Shown piece by piece: positions 26,017 through 33,538 of a stretch of DNA of 64,000 bases. The stretch lies in the NCBI RefSeq assembly GCF_021283305.1, contig NZ_JAJSOK010000026.1, positions 1-64,000 of the forward strand, given 5' to 3'. The DNA comes from Pseudonocardia kujensis (lineage in GTDB: Bacteria > Actinomycetota > Actinomycetes > Mycobacteriales > Pseudonocardiaceae). Position numbers and translations under genes: made by a program. Position 1 is the first letter of the stretch. The number at the start of each line of letters is the position of its first letter. The notes under the pieces were generated by a model that searched no databases, had not been told where the DNA came from, and worked only from the letters and a program-made list of their open reading frames with translations.

Positions 26017-28388
26017 TTGGTCACCTCGCGGATGGCCCGCAGGACGTTCGGCGCGCTGAGCGGCATCTTGCTGACGCGGGCGCCCAGAGGTGCGATCGCG
26101 TCGTTCACGGCGTTGCACACGGCCGCGACCGCGCCGGCGACGCCTCCTTCGCCCGCGCCCTTCGTACCGAGCAACGTGAACGGCGACGGCGTCGTGTGGT
26201 GGCCGACGCGAATCGCGGGAAGGTCGACGCTGCGTGGCACGAGGTAGTTCTTGAACGACGTCGCCACCGGATGGCCACGGTCGTCGAAACGGGCTTCCTC
26301 CCACAGCGCGCCTCCGATGCCCATCGCGATCGCGCCGAGCAACTGTCCGCGCACGAGGATCGGGTTCACGATGACGCCGCAGTCGTCGACCGCCGCGTAC
26401 GACGCGAGCGTGACCTGTCCGGTGTGCTCGTCCACCTCGACCGCGCAGACGTGTGCCGAGTTCGAGAACGTGGGATAGGACGAGGTCCGGCCGGCGGAAT
26501 CCGGCTGGTGCAACAGATTCTGCTCGGGCGCGTAGCTGCACGTCGCCTCGAGATGCTGGTACGGCACCGCGGGGTGCGCGATGGAAGTGGTGTAGACGAA
26601 GCGGGCCAGGTCGCTGATCGGCATCTGGGCCCCGCCCTCGCGGAACACGGTGTCCTTGTCCAGCGCGATGCATCCCGGATCGCATTCCAGGGCCACCGCC
26701 GCGGCCGCAACGAGTTTGGCGCGAACCTCCCTGGCAGCGAGAACCGCCGCGCCGCCACCAAGATTCAGGGAGCGGCTGCTGCCATTGCCGAATCCGTAGG
26801 GCGTGGTGTCGGTGTCGCCCTGTACGACGCGGACCCGGTCGAAGGACACGCCCAGCTCGGCTGCCACGAGTTGACCGATGGCCGTTTCGTTTCCGGTTCC
26901 CGGGCTCGTGACCCCGGTCAGCACCGTCACCGAACCGGCCGGGTCCATTCGCACGGTCGACGTGTCGAAGCCGCGCGCGAGTCCGCCAGGGAAGTCGCCG
27001 CCTTCCGGGGTCAGTTCGAAGGCGATCCCGACCCCGGCGAGCCGACCGGCAGCCCGCGCCTGTCGCCGACGTTCGACGAGCTCCGGGTAGTCGCCGAGGG
27101 CGAGCGCCTTGTCGAGGACCGCCTGGTAGTCCCCGGAATCCAGCCGTTTCGAGGCAGTCCAGTACGGGAAAGCGGTGCTGGGGATGAAGTTGCGCCTGCG
27201 GACCTCGGCCGCATCGAGCGACAGCTCGGCCGCTACCAGGTCGACCGCTCGTTCCAGCGCCAGGCACGCCGACTCCTTCCCGAAGCCGCGCGCGCCGTTC
27301 CACGGGGCCTTGTTCGTGACGACCACGAGGCTCTCGACGTCGTACGCCGGAACCCGGTACGGGCCGGGGAACGTCATCGCGGCTACGAACGCCATTCCCC
27401 AGCCCGCGCTGGTTCCGAGTGCCCCGACGTCGCAGACGATCGAGTCACGAAGGCCCAGAATCACGCCCTCGTCGTCGAAGGCGATGGCCAGGTCGTGTTC
27501 CATCTCGCGGGCGCCGACCAGCATGGCGTCCTCGCGTCGTTCCAGCCATTTCACGGGTGCCCGCACCAGCCGGCTCAGCAGGCAGAGCGCGCCCTCTTCG
27601 GGATAGCCGTGGAACTTGTGACCGAACGCGCCGCCGAGGCGCGGCGCGATGACCCGGACCGCGGTTTCGGGCAGGTCGAACATGGCGGCCAGTGCGGAGC
27701 GCAGCGGGTGGGGCATCTGGGTGGAGGCCCGCACGACAAGGCGTCCGTCCGGATTCCACTGGGCGATGTAGCCGCGTGGTTCCAGCGGGGATGTGCCGTA
27801 CCGCTGGATCTTCACGCGGTCCCGCAGGACATGGGGAGCGGACTCGAACGCCTCCGCCACGTCACCCTCGTTGAACGCGACCCGGACGACGAGATTGTCG
27901 TCCCAGTGCGAGAACGCCTGGGGTGCGCCGGACTGGAGTGCCTGGTGCGCGTCGAGTACGGGCGGAAGAACGTCGTAGTCCACTTCGACCAGCTCGGCCG
28001 CCGCTTCGGCGTCGCCGGGGTCGGTGGCGACGACGGCCGCCACCGGCTGGCCGACGTAGTACACCTCCGTGGAGGCCAGGCATTCGAAATCGGTGGTCTT
28101 GCCGCCGACGTTGGTCGGACTGAAGAAATGGGGGATCGGGCCGATTCGTTCGGCTGCTTCGCGCCCGGTCAGCACTCGCAGCACCCCCGAATGAGCCTCC
28201 GCGGCCGCGGTGCGGAAGCCACGAACCCGGGCATGCGGGTGGGGGCTGCGGACGAAGGCGGCATAGGTCAGGCCCGGGATGCGGACGTCGTCGAGATAGT
28301 CGCCCCGGCCCGACAGGATGAGCTCGCCGTCCCTGCGCCGCGGCGGATCCGACTCAGTCGCGGCTGCTCGAGGTCGCATCAGGTCCAC
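26013..28388 (-). CDS. Molybdenum hydroxylase, Mo-cofactor large subunit (xanthine-oxidase family)
   Basis: About 791 residues. Near residue 250 is GGAFGHKFHGYPEEGALC, the family's GGGFG-type Mo-cofactor loop. The segment WNGARGFGKESA replaces the usual RGAGRPE loop. The catalytic Glu is in GTKGAGEGGVAGAVAAVCNA near the C-terminus. The AYxCSFR loop of CO dehydrogenase is absent, so this should hydroxylate an organic ring or aldehyde using water. GTG 28388, eight bases from AGAGGG, is preferred; an ATG at 28436 lies inside a dyad that looks like an operator. No maturation gene (XdhC/CoxF type) is nearby, so that function must be encoded elsewhere. Confidence 0.93.
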   Translation of the reverse strand: MDLMRPRAAATESDPPRRRDGELILSGRGDYLDDVRIPGLTYAAFVRSPHPHARVRGFRTAAAEAHSGVLRVLTGREAAERIGPIPHFFSPTNVGGKTTDFECLASTEVYYVGQPVAAVVATDPGDAEAAAELVEVDYDVLPPVLDAHQALQSGAPQAFSHWDDNLVVRVAFNEGDVAEAFESAPHVLRDRVKIQRYGTSPLEPRGYIAQWNPDGRLVVRASTQMPHPLRSALAAMFDLPETAVRVIAPRLGGAFGHKFHGYPEEGALCLLSRLVRAPVKWLERREDAMLVGAREMEHDLAIAFDDEGVILGLRDSIVCDVGALGTSAGWGMAFVAAMTFPGPYRVPAYDVESLVVVTNKAPWNGARGFGKESACLALERAVDLVAAELSLDAAEVRRRNFIPSTAFPYWTASKRLDSGDYQAVLDKALALGDYPELVERRRQARAAGRLAGVGIAFELTPEGGDFPGGLARGFDTSTVRMDPAGSVTVLTGVTSPGTGNETAIGQLVAAELGVSFDRVRVVQGDTDTTPYGFGNGSSRSLNLGGGAAVLAAREVRAKLVAAAAVALECDPGCIALDKDTVFREGGAQMPISDLARFVYTTSIAHPAVPYQHLEATCSYAPEQNLLHQPDSAGRTSSYPTFSNSAHVCAVEVDEHTGQVTLASYAAVDDCGVIVNPILVRGQLLGAIAMGIGGALWEEARFDDRGHPVATSFKNYLVPRSVDLPAIRVGHHTTPSPFTLLGTKGAGEGGVAGAVAAVCNAVNDAIAPLGARVSKMPLSAPNVLRAIREVTK

Positions 28389-28419
28389 TGGCACTGCCCT
28401 CTCGTCGTTGAGGCCCAGC

Positions 28420-28437
28420 GGTGAGTGAGTGCTCACC
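28420..28437. promoter_or_regulatory. Inverted repeat GGTGAG-N6-CTCACC, candidate operator
   Basis: Perfect six-base arms in the region between the leftward molybdenum hydroxylase operon and the rightward TetR at 28518. The position suggests binding by that TetR. It also argues that the large subunit starts downstream at a GTG rather than at the ATG within the dyad. Confidence 0.55.
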
Positions 28438-28517
28438 GAACCTTGCGGTTATGATGCGGTGGTGCGACGGCCGTGTCAACAGGCGGCCCCACGGACGGGC
28501 GGGGGAAGGGAGACTTG

Positions 28518-29126
28518 ATGTCCCTGCGGGAACAGATCCTCGAAGCGACGAGCATGTTGATCAGGGAGGAAGGGGTCGCGACGCTGCGGACCCGGCGCAT
28601 CGCCGAGGCAGCGGGCTGCAGCGAGGGCCTGATCTTCAAGCATTTCGGGTCGAAAGGCGGGCTGCTGGCAGCGGTCCTGTCGGCCGGCTTGCCCGAGGCC
28701 AGGACGGTCTACGACGCGTTGGACCGGGCGAAGCGCGCGGACCTGCGCGCCGGACTGCTCGATGTGATGGGCGCGCTGTACTCGTTCTACTCCACGAGCA
28801 TGCCGATCGTCGGATCCGTCCTGGGCGACCGCGAGCTGTTCACCTACTACGCCGACGCGCACCGGGCGGCCGGATCCGGCCCGGCCCACATGTTGCGGAT
28901 CATCGCTGCCTACCTACAGGACCTCAAGGACCGAGCCCTGATCGACGAGACGATCAACGTCGAGTTCGAGGCACTCGCCCTGGCCGGCGCAAGCCAGAAC
29001 GCGGCCTGGGTGACGTTGATAGAGGGCGCCGATGCCCTCCCCGGCGGCGCGGACGGCTTCGTGGACCGACTGGTCGACGCCCGGCTTCGGATGTCGACGG
29101 CAGGGGTTCGCACGCCGGGCGCTTGA
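28518..29126 (+). CDS. TetR-family regulator of the molybdenum hydroxylase operon
   Basis: A 202-residue TetR protein with the helix-turn-helix TLRTRRIAEAAGCSEGLIFK followed by HFGSKGGLLAAV, and a helical ligand domain. ATG 28518 follows GGGAGA; an in-frame upstream start at 28473 would add 15 Gly/Asp-rich residues without a ribosome site. It is divergent from the large-subunit gene with the GGTGAG dyad between, so it is the predicted local repressor. The inducer is presumably the ring substrate. Confidence 0.9.
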   Translation: MSLREQILEATSMLIREEGVATLRTRRIAEAAGCSEGLIFKHFGSKGGLLAAVLSAGLPEARTVYDALDRAKRADLRAGLLDVMGALYSFYSTSMPIVGSVLGDRELFTYYADAHRAAGSGPAHMLRIIAAYLQDLKDRALIDETINVEFEALALAGASQNAAWVTLIEGADALPGGADGFVDRLVDARLRMSTAGVRTPGA

Positions 29127-29569
29127 GGTCTCATGGCGATCCCGCTGAAGGTCACCTCTCGTCAGCGAATCGGAATTCCGCGCTACTTTGAGTGACAGTC
29201 AACAACACTTCGTGTGTTGTTCACTCAGGGGCCCTTCATCCGCGCGTCCGCCGCATTGGGATACGCCCATGTTCGAGGCTGCTCATTCCCGCTCACCGAC
29301 GCACGGCGGGTTCGATGACGCCCGCGTTTCCCCGCGACGGCGCACTGCCCGAATTCCTCACCGCGGACACGGAAAACCCTCGTACAGCGCGAGCAGCGAG
29401 AGCCGAACTCGGCCCTGCTGACGGGCAAGTACCTCGACGAGGGCCCAGGAGTTCTGGGCTGACCAGTTTCCCCGCCACCGCGCCCGCCTGCGAGCGCGCC
29501 GTCCTGCGCGTCTCCGGCCTGCTCGGCACCGCCTCAATCGCGACGATCGAGCGGTAGCATGCAGGCATC
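29127..29569. other. Non-coding stretch with a large hairpin, no gene recognised
   Basis: Between the TetR stop and the antitoxin start I find no convincing coding sequence. The only clear structure is the hairpin at 29189-29227. A short rightward frame around 29395-29455 reads LLTGKYLDEGPG, which recalls aldo/keto reductases, but it is too short to call. Confidence 0.5.
29189..29227. other. Bulged hairpin (TGAGTG / AACAACAC stem)
   Basis: An inner perfect stem AACAACAC-TTCGT-GTGTTGTT (29201-29221) is enclosed by a second pairing of TGAGTG (29189-29194) with CACTCA (29222-29227), leaving a six-base bulge ACAGTC on the left arm only. No T-run follows, so a simple terminator is unlikely. It could be a regulator site or a relic of a small mobile repeat. 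Confidence 0.55.
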
Positions 29570-29842
29570 ATGAGCACCACGCTCCAGACCGCGGACTCGT
29601 TCGAGGTCGTCGTCAGCAGCGACGGGAGCCTGACGGTTCCGGCCGCTGAGCTGGCGCGCCATGGTGTGCGTCCCGGAGCCCACCTGCGGCTGGTGAAGGC
29701 TGAGGCAGCCAGTCGTCGAGGTGGTCGTTCGGCGGGCAGGCTCGCTGGTCTGGTGCCGGACGAGGTGATCGAGGCGTGGTCACAGGCGCTCGATGACGAC
29801 CGGGCCGAGCGTCGTTCCGCACTCGGGCCCGTCGCCGGGTGA
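29570..29842 (+). CDS. AbrB/VapB-like antitoxin of a PIN toxin pair
   Basis: A 90-residue protein. Residues 11-40 (FEVVVSSDGSLTVPAAELAR) form a swapped-hairpin AbrB-like DNA-binding domain, followed by GVRPGAHLRLVKAEA. The C-terminal tail, rich in Arg and Asp, should wrap the toxin. It normally neutralises a PIN-domain RNase and represses its own operon. Its stop overlaps the toxin GTG (GTGA), the classical arrangement. Because the toxin is truncated, the antitoxin may now be an orphan. Confidence 0.75.
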   Translation: MSTTLQTADSFEVVVSSDGSLTVPAAELARHGVRPGAHLRLVKAEAASRRGGRSAGRLAGLVPDEVIEAWSQALDDDRAERRSALGPVAG

Positions 29843-30006
29843 GAGTCGTCGCGGACTCACATTCGCTGCTCTACTACCTGTTCTCTCCGGATCGGCTCTC
29901 GGAGGCGGCGTTCGACGCTCTGGGTAACGCCGAGAACAGCGATGGGCTCGTCGTCTCGGCCGCGACGCTGGGTGATCTCTGGTCGTCGAGACGATTTGGT
30001 GACTGA
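29839..30006 (+). pseudogene. PIN-domain (VapC-type) toxin, truncated after 55 residues
   Basis: GTG 29839 overlaps the antitoxin stop and begins MRVVADSHSLLYYLF (GTG read as Met) with the first PIN acidic residue, Asp6, then LVVSAATLGDLWSS. PIN toxins are about 125-135 residues with four acidic residues. Here the frame reaches a TGA at 30006 after the first third, and downstream sequence is unrelated. The catalytic set cannot be complete, so the toxin is dead. Confidence 0.75.
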
Positions 30007-30289
30007 CGTCGAGCCCAAGTGACGGTGCCGCGTGGTCCCTCGCGCATGGCAAGTTCTTGCATCGGCGGCTGTTGATCCGCCTCGTCGTGGTTGGGGTGTA
30101 GGTGCTCGCGTTTGGCAAGCGTTGTCGGGCGGCGTGTTCGACGAGCCCAGGGAGAGCCAGCTCGGGAAACGCACGAGGTCGTCACGGCACTCGAGCACGG
30201 TGTGACTGACCGGACCCTGATCTGTGGGCGCCTCGCTCATCAGCGCTTTTGTCGGAGGCCGAGTCGCAGGAGAGCCTGCCTCTGGCTCC

Positions 30290-30545
30290 TCTGTCAGGCG
30301 ACGAGTCGGGCGGGACTGTTCTGGGCGTCTGCCTGTAATGCTTGGGTAGATGACGTCGGAGAGTCGGCGCTTGAGGATCCGGAGGGCTTCCATCCCGCCG
30401 TCGCCAGTGGCCTTGCGGCGGGCGGGCATGGCTCTGGCGTCGGGGTGGCAGCGGGCCTGAGCGTCGCGATGCGGTGCAGCGTGGCGTTGAGCTGCCGGTT
30501 GCCGGTGTGGGAGAGCCGATGACGAGCCCGGTTCGACGACCACAA
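30290..30545 (-). pseudogene. IS110-family transposase, C-terminal fragment
   Basis: RHRLSHTGNRQLNATLHRIA in one frame continues in another as QARCHPDARAMPARRK and GDGGMEALRILKRRLSDVIY, then returns to the first as ALQADAQNSPAR. This is the C-terminal Transposase_20 region of IS110 elements (the serine/helical part), with two frame changes and no N-terminal DEDD domain. It abuts the pruA fragment. Confidence 0.72.
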
Positions 30546-30546
30546 T

Positions 30547-30735
30547 GGTGCCCGAACCGGGGCTGCCGCCGAAGGGCTGCCGGGAGACGATCGAGCCGGT
30601 GAGTCGGTCGTTTACGTAGAAGTTGCCGGCGGCGTGCCGCAGCAGCCGGTGGGTGTCGTCGATCGCCGAACGCTCGGTGGCGAAGACGGCGTCGGTGAGG
30701 GCGTAGGCGCTGATGCGGTCCACGAGCTCCAGGGG
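30547..30735 (-). pseudogene. pruA-like 1-pyrroline-5-carboxylate dehydrogenase, C-terminal fragment
   Basis: The frame reads ISAYALTDAVFATERSAIDD, then LRHAAGNFYVNDRLTGSIVS and RQPFGGSPGSGT. This is the characteristic C-terminal end of P5C/glutamate-semialdehyde dehydrogenase (FYVND..TG...QPFGG). The sequence breaks into the IS110 fragment directly after the last conserved glycines, and nothing of the catalytic Cys region is present upstream. Confidence 0.72.
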
Positions 30736-30789
30736 CGGCAGCACTCGCTGCCGGGGACCTGGGACGGCCCGGGGACGGGGGGAGACGGC

Positions 30790-30975
30790 GTGAAGGTCGT
30801 CGTCGACCAGGGGAGGTGCGTGGGTGCAGGACAGTGCGTGCTGGTCGCGCCGGAGGTTTCGACCAGCGGGAGGACGACGGCATCGTCGAGCTCCTCACCA
30901 CCGCGCCGCCGGAGGGTGCGTACGAGAACGTCCGGGAGGCGGAGCGCCTCTGCCCGGTGCTGGCCCCCGGGGCGA
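30790..30975 (+). pseudogene. P450-type [3Fe-4S] ferredoxin, frameshifted
   Basis: GTG 30790 behind GGGGGAG begins KVVVDQGRCVGAGQCVLVAP, the N-terminal cluster segment of actinobacterial P450 ferredoxins. One base is missing near 30861 (GAGGTTTCGAC for GAGGTGTTCGAC). The next frame continues FDQREDDGIVELLTTAPPEG and VREAERLCPVLA with the final Cys. There is no proper stop; the frame runs on into the MarR remnant. It would have served a P450 that is no longer present. Confidence 0.68.
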
Positions 30976-31037
30976 GCCGTGAGACGCGCCTCGGCGCTGA
31001 CCGGTCGCGGCACACGCCCGTGCGAGAGGGTCGCCGG

Positions 31038-31477
31038 ATGACCAGTAGGGCCGAGCTGTGCGCCGAGATCCTGAGGTCTGTGCACAGCATCTCGGCGTCG
31101 CGCCGCCGACATCGAGTACGGGGACCGCGCCATGCTCGTCGCCACGCTGGAGGCGGTACGGCTCTCGTGGCCAGCGCGGATCAGCCACCTCGCCGAGCAG
31201 CTCTCGCTCGACCTGTCGGTGGTGAGCTGCAGGGTCACCACGCTGCGCCGCCGGGATGGATCAGCACCCCGCCCGACCCGGAGGACGGCCGCGCCCAGCT
31301 CGTCACGCTGCCGCCCGCGGGCGCGGCGGTCCTCGACGGGCTGCGCCGCGCCACCGGCAAAGAGGTCGCGGCGGAGCTGGGCGAGTGGACCATCGAGGAG
31401 CTGCTCGCCTGCGCGACCGGCTCCACCGTTTCGAGGCCGGCGTCACGAGGCCTGGGGAGCGGGTGTCCGACTCTTGA
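31038..31477 (+). pseudogene. MarR-family regulator with three frameshifts
   Basis: Pieces in consecutive frames are MTSRAELCAEILRSVHSI, IEYGDRAMLVATLEAVRLSW, RISHLAEQLSLDLSVVSCRV (helix-turn-helix), WISTPPDPEDGRAQLVTLPP (the wing) and WTIEELLACATG, ending in LHRFEAGVTRPGE. Together they make a full MarR protein, but at least three frame changes break it. It directly follows the ferredoxin relic on the same strand. Confidence 0.6.
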
Positions 31478-31489
31478 GTCGGTGCCGAT

Positions 31490-31883
31490 GGGTCGCGCCG
31501 GCGACTGCTCGACCAGCGCACCGGCAAGGAAGTCCAGGAGCTCCCGGTAGGCATCGAGCGCGGGGACCTTCGCCACGTACCGGGCCGCCGGATCACGACC
31601 AGGCAGCCCTGCTGCCGGTCCAGCTCGTCAAGGTCGAAGACGTCCTCGCGCCGCGGGTCCGGGCAGAAGACCTTCCCATAGTCGGTGAGGCCGTGCGGAC
31701 CCTGGCGGGCAGGAGCATGGCGGGGCCCTGCTGCAGGACCGCGCGGACGTCGATCACAGCATCGGGTTCGGCCCCGCGCGGCGTGAACCGCAGGAACGCG
31801 GAGTCCGGGGACGCGAGGAACTCCGCCAGGCCGTGCAGACGCGATTCCCCCGCGGTGGGATGTGCCCTGTCGGTGAAGGCTCA
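31490..31883 (-). pseudogene. Phenol 2-monooxygenase-type FAD hydroxylase, C-terminal fragment
   Basis: Leftward frames give FLRFTPRGAEPDAVIDVRAV, LTDYGKVFCPDPRREDVFDL, ELDRQQGCLVVIRRP and YVAKVPALDAYRELLDFLAG. This matches the thioredoxin-like C-terminal domain of flavoprotein phenol hydroxylases (IDVRA, DYxKxFCPD, GCxVVxRPDQYVA). Two frame changes and the absence of the FAD and catalytic domains show it is a scrap. Its end meets the MarR relic coming from the other strand. Confidence 0.68.
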
Positions 31884-31890
31884 GGGCCGG

Positions 31891-32463
31891 TCACTCCTTG
31901 GTCGGCGGCAGGAGTGCCCGCACGGCCAGGGTGTGCGCGAGGTCGACGGCCTCGCGCGGCTCGCCCGCGATGAGCAGGACCTGTAGGCCACGCCAGAGGG
32001 CGACGATCGCCATGGCGACGTGCTGCGGGTCCTCGATCCGGTCGTCGTCGGTGAGTGCGGCGGCCACCGCGTCCGTCCACTCCCCGCGGGTCTGCTCGAG
32101 GAACTTCTGGTAGCGCGGAGGGCTGTCCGAGGCCATCCCGAATCGGCCGAAGAAGATCCGCAGGTAGGGCAGTCGGTCCGGGTGCGAGATGTGGCGCCAT
32201 GCCGCGGTCACCCGCGCTCCGGGTGTCTTCTCGGCAACCATGAGGTCGGACAGCGCGCCGAGGAGGTGCCTGCGGTCGAGGAGCTCGTCGATGACGGTGG
32301 TCAGGATCCGGTCCAGCGAGCCGAAGTGGTACAGCAGCATCCGGTTGTTGGACCCGATGCTCCGGGCCAGCTCGCTGAGGGAGAGATCGACGATGCCGTG
32401 CTCGAGGACGTACTCGCGAACCAGGCCCAGGAGCCGCGCCCGCTCGGCCGGACCGCTAGCCAT
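31891..32463 (-). CDS. TetR-family regulator
   Basis: A 190-residue TetR protein. The helix-turn-helix is LSLSELARSIGSNNRMLLYH followed by FGSLDRILTTVI, the variant NNRMLLYHFGS that occurs in a subgroup of actinobacterial TetRs, and a helical C-terminus. It lies 24 bases downstream of the deaminase gene on the same strand, so it is probably co-transcribed with the deaminase and monooxygenase and may regulate them and the divergent ABC importer. No obvious operator was seen near it. Confidence 0.87.
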   Translation of the reverse strand: MASGPAERARLLGLVREYVLEHGIVDLSLSELARSIGSNNRMLLYHFGSLDRILTTVIDELLDRRHLLGALSDLMVAEKTPGARVTAAWRHISHPDRLPYLRIFFGRFGMASDSPPRYQKFLEQTRGEWTDAVAAALTDDDRIEDPQHVAMAIVALWRGLQVLLIAGEPREAVDLAHTLAVRALLPPTKE

Positions 32464-32487
32464 GGCGACGATCGTAGACGAGGGCGG

Positions 32488-33516
32488 TCACCGCCATCCC
32501 GCTCCGGCGGTCACCTCGGCCGGCGGCTCGTGGTCGTCGACGGCGGTGAGGCCCCGGTCGACGGCCGACCGGTCTCCGAACGACCCCGCGAAGCTGTTGC
32601 GCGCCAGCGCTGCCAGCTCGGCGTTGCCCAGCCCGAGATGCCGCTCGAGAGCGGCGTAGTTGTCGTTGACATAACCCCCGAAGTAGGGCGGGTCGTCCGA
32701 GTTGACCGTGACGAGCACGCCGGCCTTCATCAGATCGGCGAGCGGGTACGTCGAGAGATCGGAGGTGACCTGCAGGCGCAGGTTGGACAGCGGACACATG
32801 GTCAGCGGCACGCCGTCGTCGGCCAGGCGGGTGACCAGGTCCGGGTCCTGGGTGGCGGCGTAACCGTGGTCGATGCGCTCGACTCCGCAGACGTCGAGCG
32901 CCTCGCGGATGTAGGAGGGCGGTCCCTCCTCGCCGGCGTGACAGGTCAGTCGGTAGCCCTCGGCCCTCGCGGCGGTGAAGAAGCGCGCGAACTTGGACGG
33001 CGGGTTGCCCCGCTCCGCGCTGCCGAGCCCGACGCCGAGGATCCGGTCGCGGAACGGGCGCACGGCCTCGAGCAGCTCGAGAGCCGCTGCCTCGGTGCGG
33101 TGGCGTTGGGCGATCACGAGCATGGCGCCGTCGATACCGGTGTCCGCCCGGGCGTCGTCGATGGCGTCGAGCACACCTCCGAACTGCTCCGTCACCGGGA
33201 TGTCGCGGTCGAGGAAGTTCTGCGGGGCGAAGAACACCTCGGCGCGCAGCACCCCCTCCGCGGCGGACCGACGCAGGTACGCGGCGGCGAGGTCGTAGAA
33301 GTCCTGCCGGGTGCAGAGAACGCGGCAGCCCTCGGTGTAGAGCCGCAGGAAATGCTCCAGGCCGGTGAAGGTGAACTCGGCGCGGAGGGCTTCGGCCGAA
33401 TCCCAGGGCAGGCCGACGCCGTTGCGCGCGGCGAGCTGGAACATCTGCTCCGGCTCCAGCGTGCCCTCGAGGTGCACGTGCAGCTCGGCCTTGGGGAGCG
33501 TGTCGATGAACGACAT
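32488..33516 (-). CDS. Adenine/adenosine deaminase-family protein
   Basis: A 342-residue TIM-barrel deaminase. Zinc and catalytic residues are visible: AELHVHLEG at residues 10-18, LTCHAGEEG with the proton-shuttle Glu, RIDHGY, and NSDDPPYFGGY with the catalytic Asp pair. The last pattern is typical of the bacterial adenine-deaminase (type 2) branch. It replaces an amino group by hydroxyl on a purine or a related N-heterocycle. ATG 33516 is chosen at the family N-terminus; the frame open further upstream lies in the neighbouring gene. Next to a flavin monooxygenase and an importer, its substrate may be a purine-like xenobiotic or metabolite. Confidence 0.9.
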   Translation of the reverse strand: MSFIDTLPKAELHVHLEGTLEPEQMFQLAARNGVGLPWDSAEALRAEFTFTGLEHFLRLYTEGCRVLCTRQDFYDLAAAYLRRSAAEGVLRAEVFFAPQNFLDRDIPVTEQFGGVLDAIDDARADTGIDGAMLVIAQRHRTEAAALELLEAVRPFRDRILGVGLGSAERGNPPSKFARFFTAARAEGYRLTCHAGEEGPPSYIREALDVCGVERIDHGYAATQDPDLVTRLADDGVPLTMCPLSNLRLQVTSDLSTYPLADLMKAGVLVTVNSDDPPYFGGYVNDNYAALERHLGLGNAELAALARNSFAGSFGDRSAVDRGLTAVDDHEPPAEVTAGAGWR

Positions 33517-33538
33517 GGGGGAGGTCCTCTCAGCCGTC

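Noticed and set aside
25204..27303. A 699-codon leftward open frame covering the FAD subunit and far upstream
   Set aside because: Only the last 270 codons are the FAD subunit. The rest is Arg/Gly-rich read-through antisense to nothing and out of phase within the molybdenum large-subunit gene, which has all expected motifs.
26013..28388. Large subunit as a CO dehydrogenase
   Set aside because: The AYxCSFR active-site loop of CoxL is missing; WNGARGFGKESA takes the equivalent place. An organic substrate is more likely.
25964..28424. A rightward 819-codon frame opposite the molybdenum large subunit
   Set aside because: This is an antisense shadow produced by high GC at third codon positions; no domain, start site or ribosome site supports it.
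29395..29455. Aldo/keto-reductase-like fragment (LLTGKYLDEGPG)
   Set aside because: About twelve residues are too few, and no further blocks occur in any frame around it.
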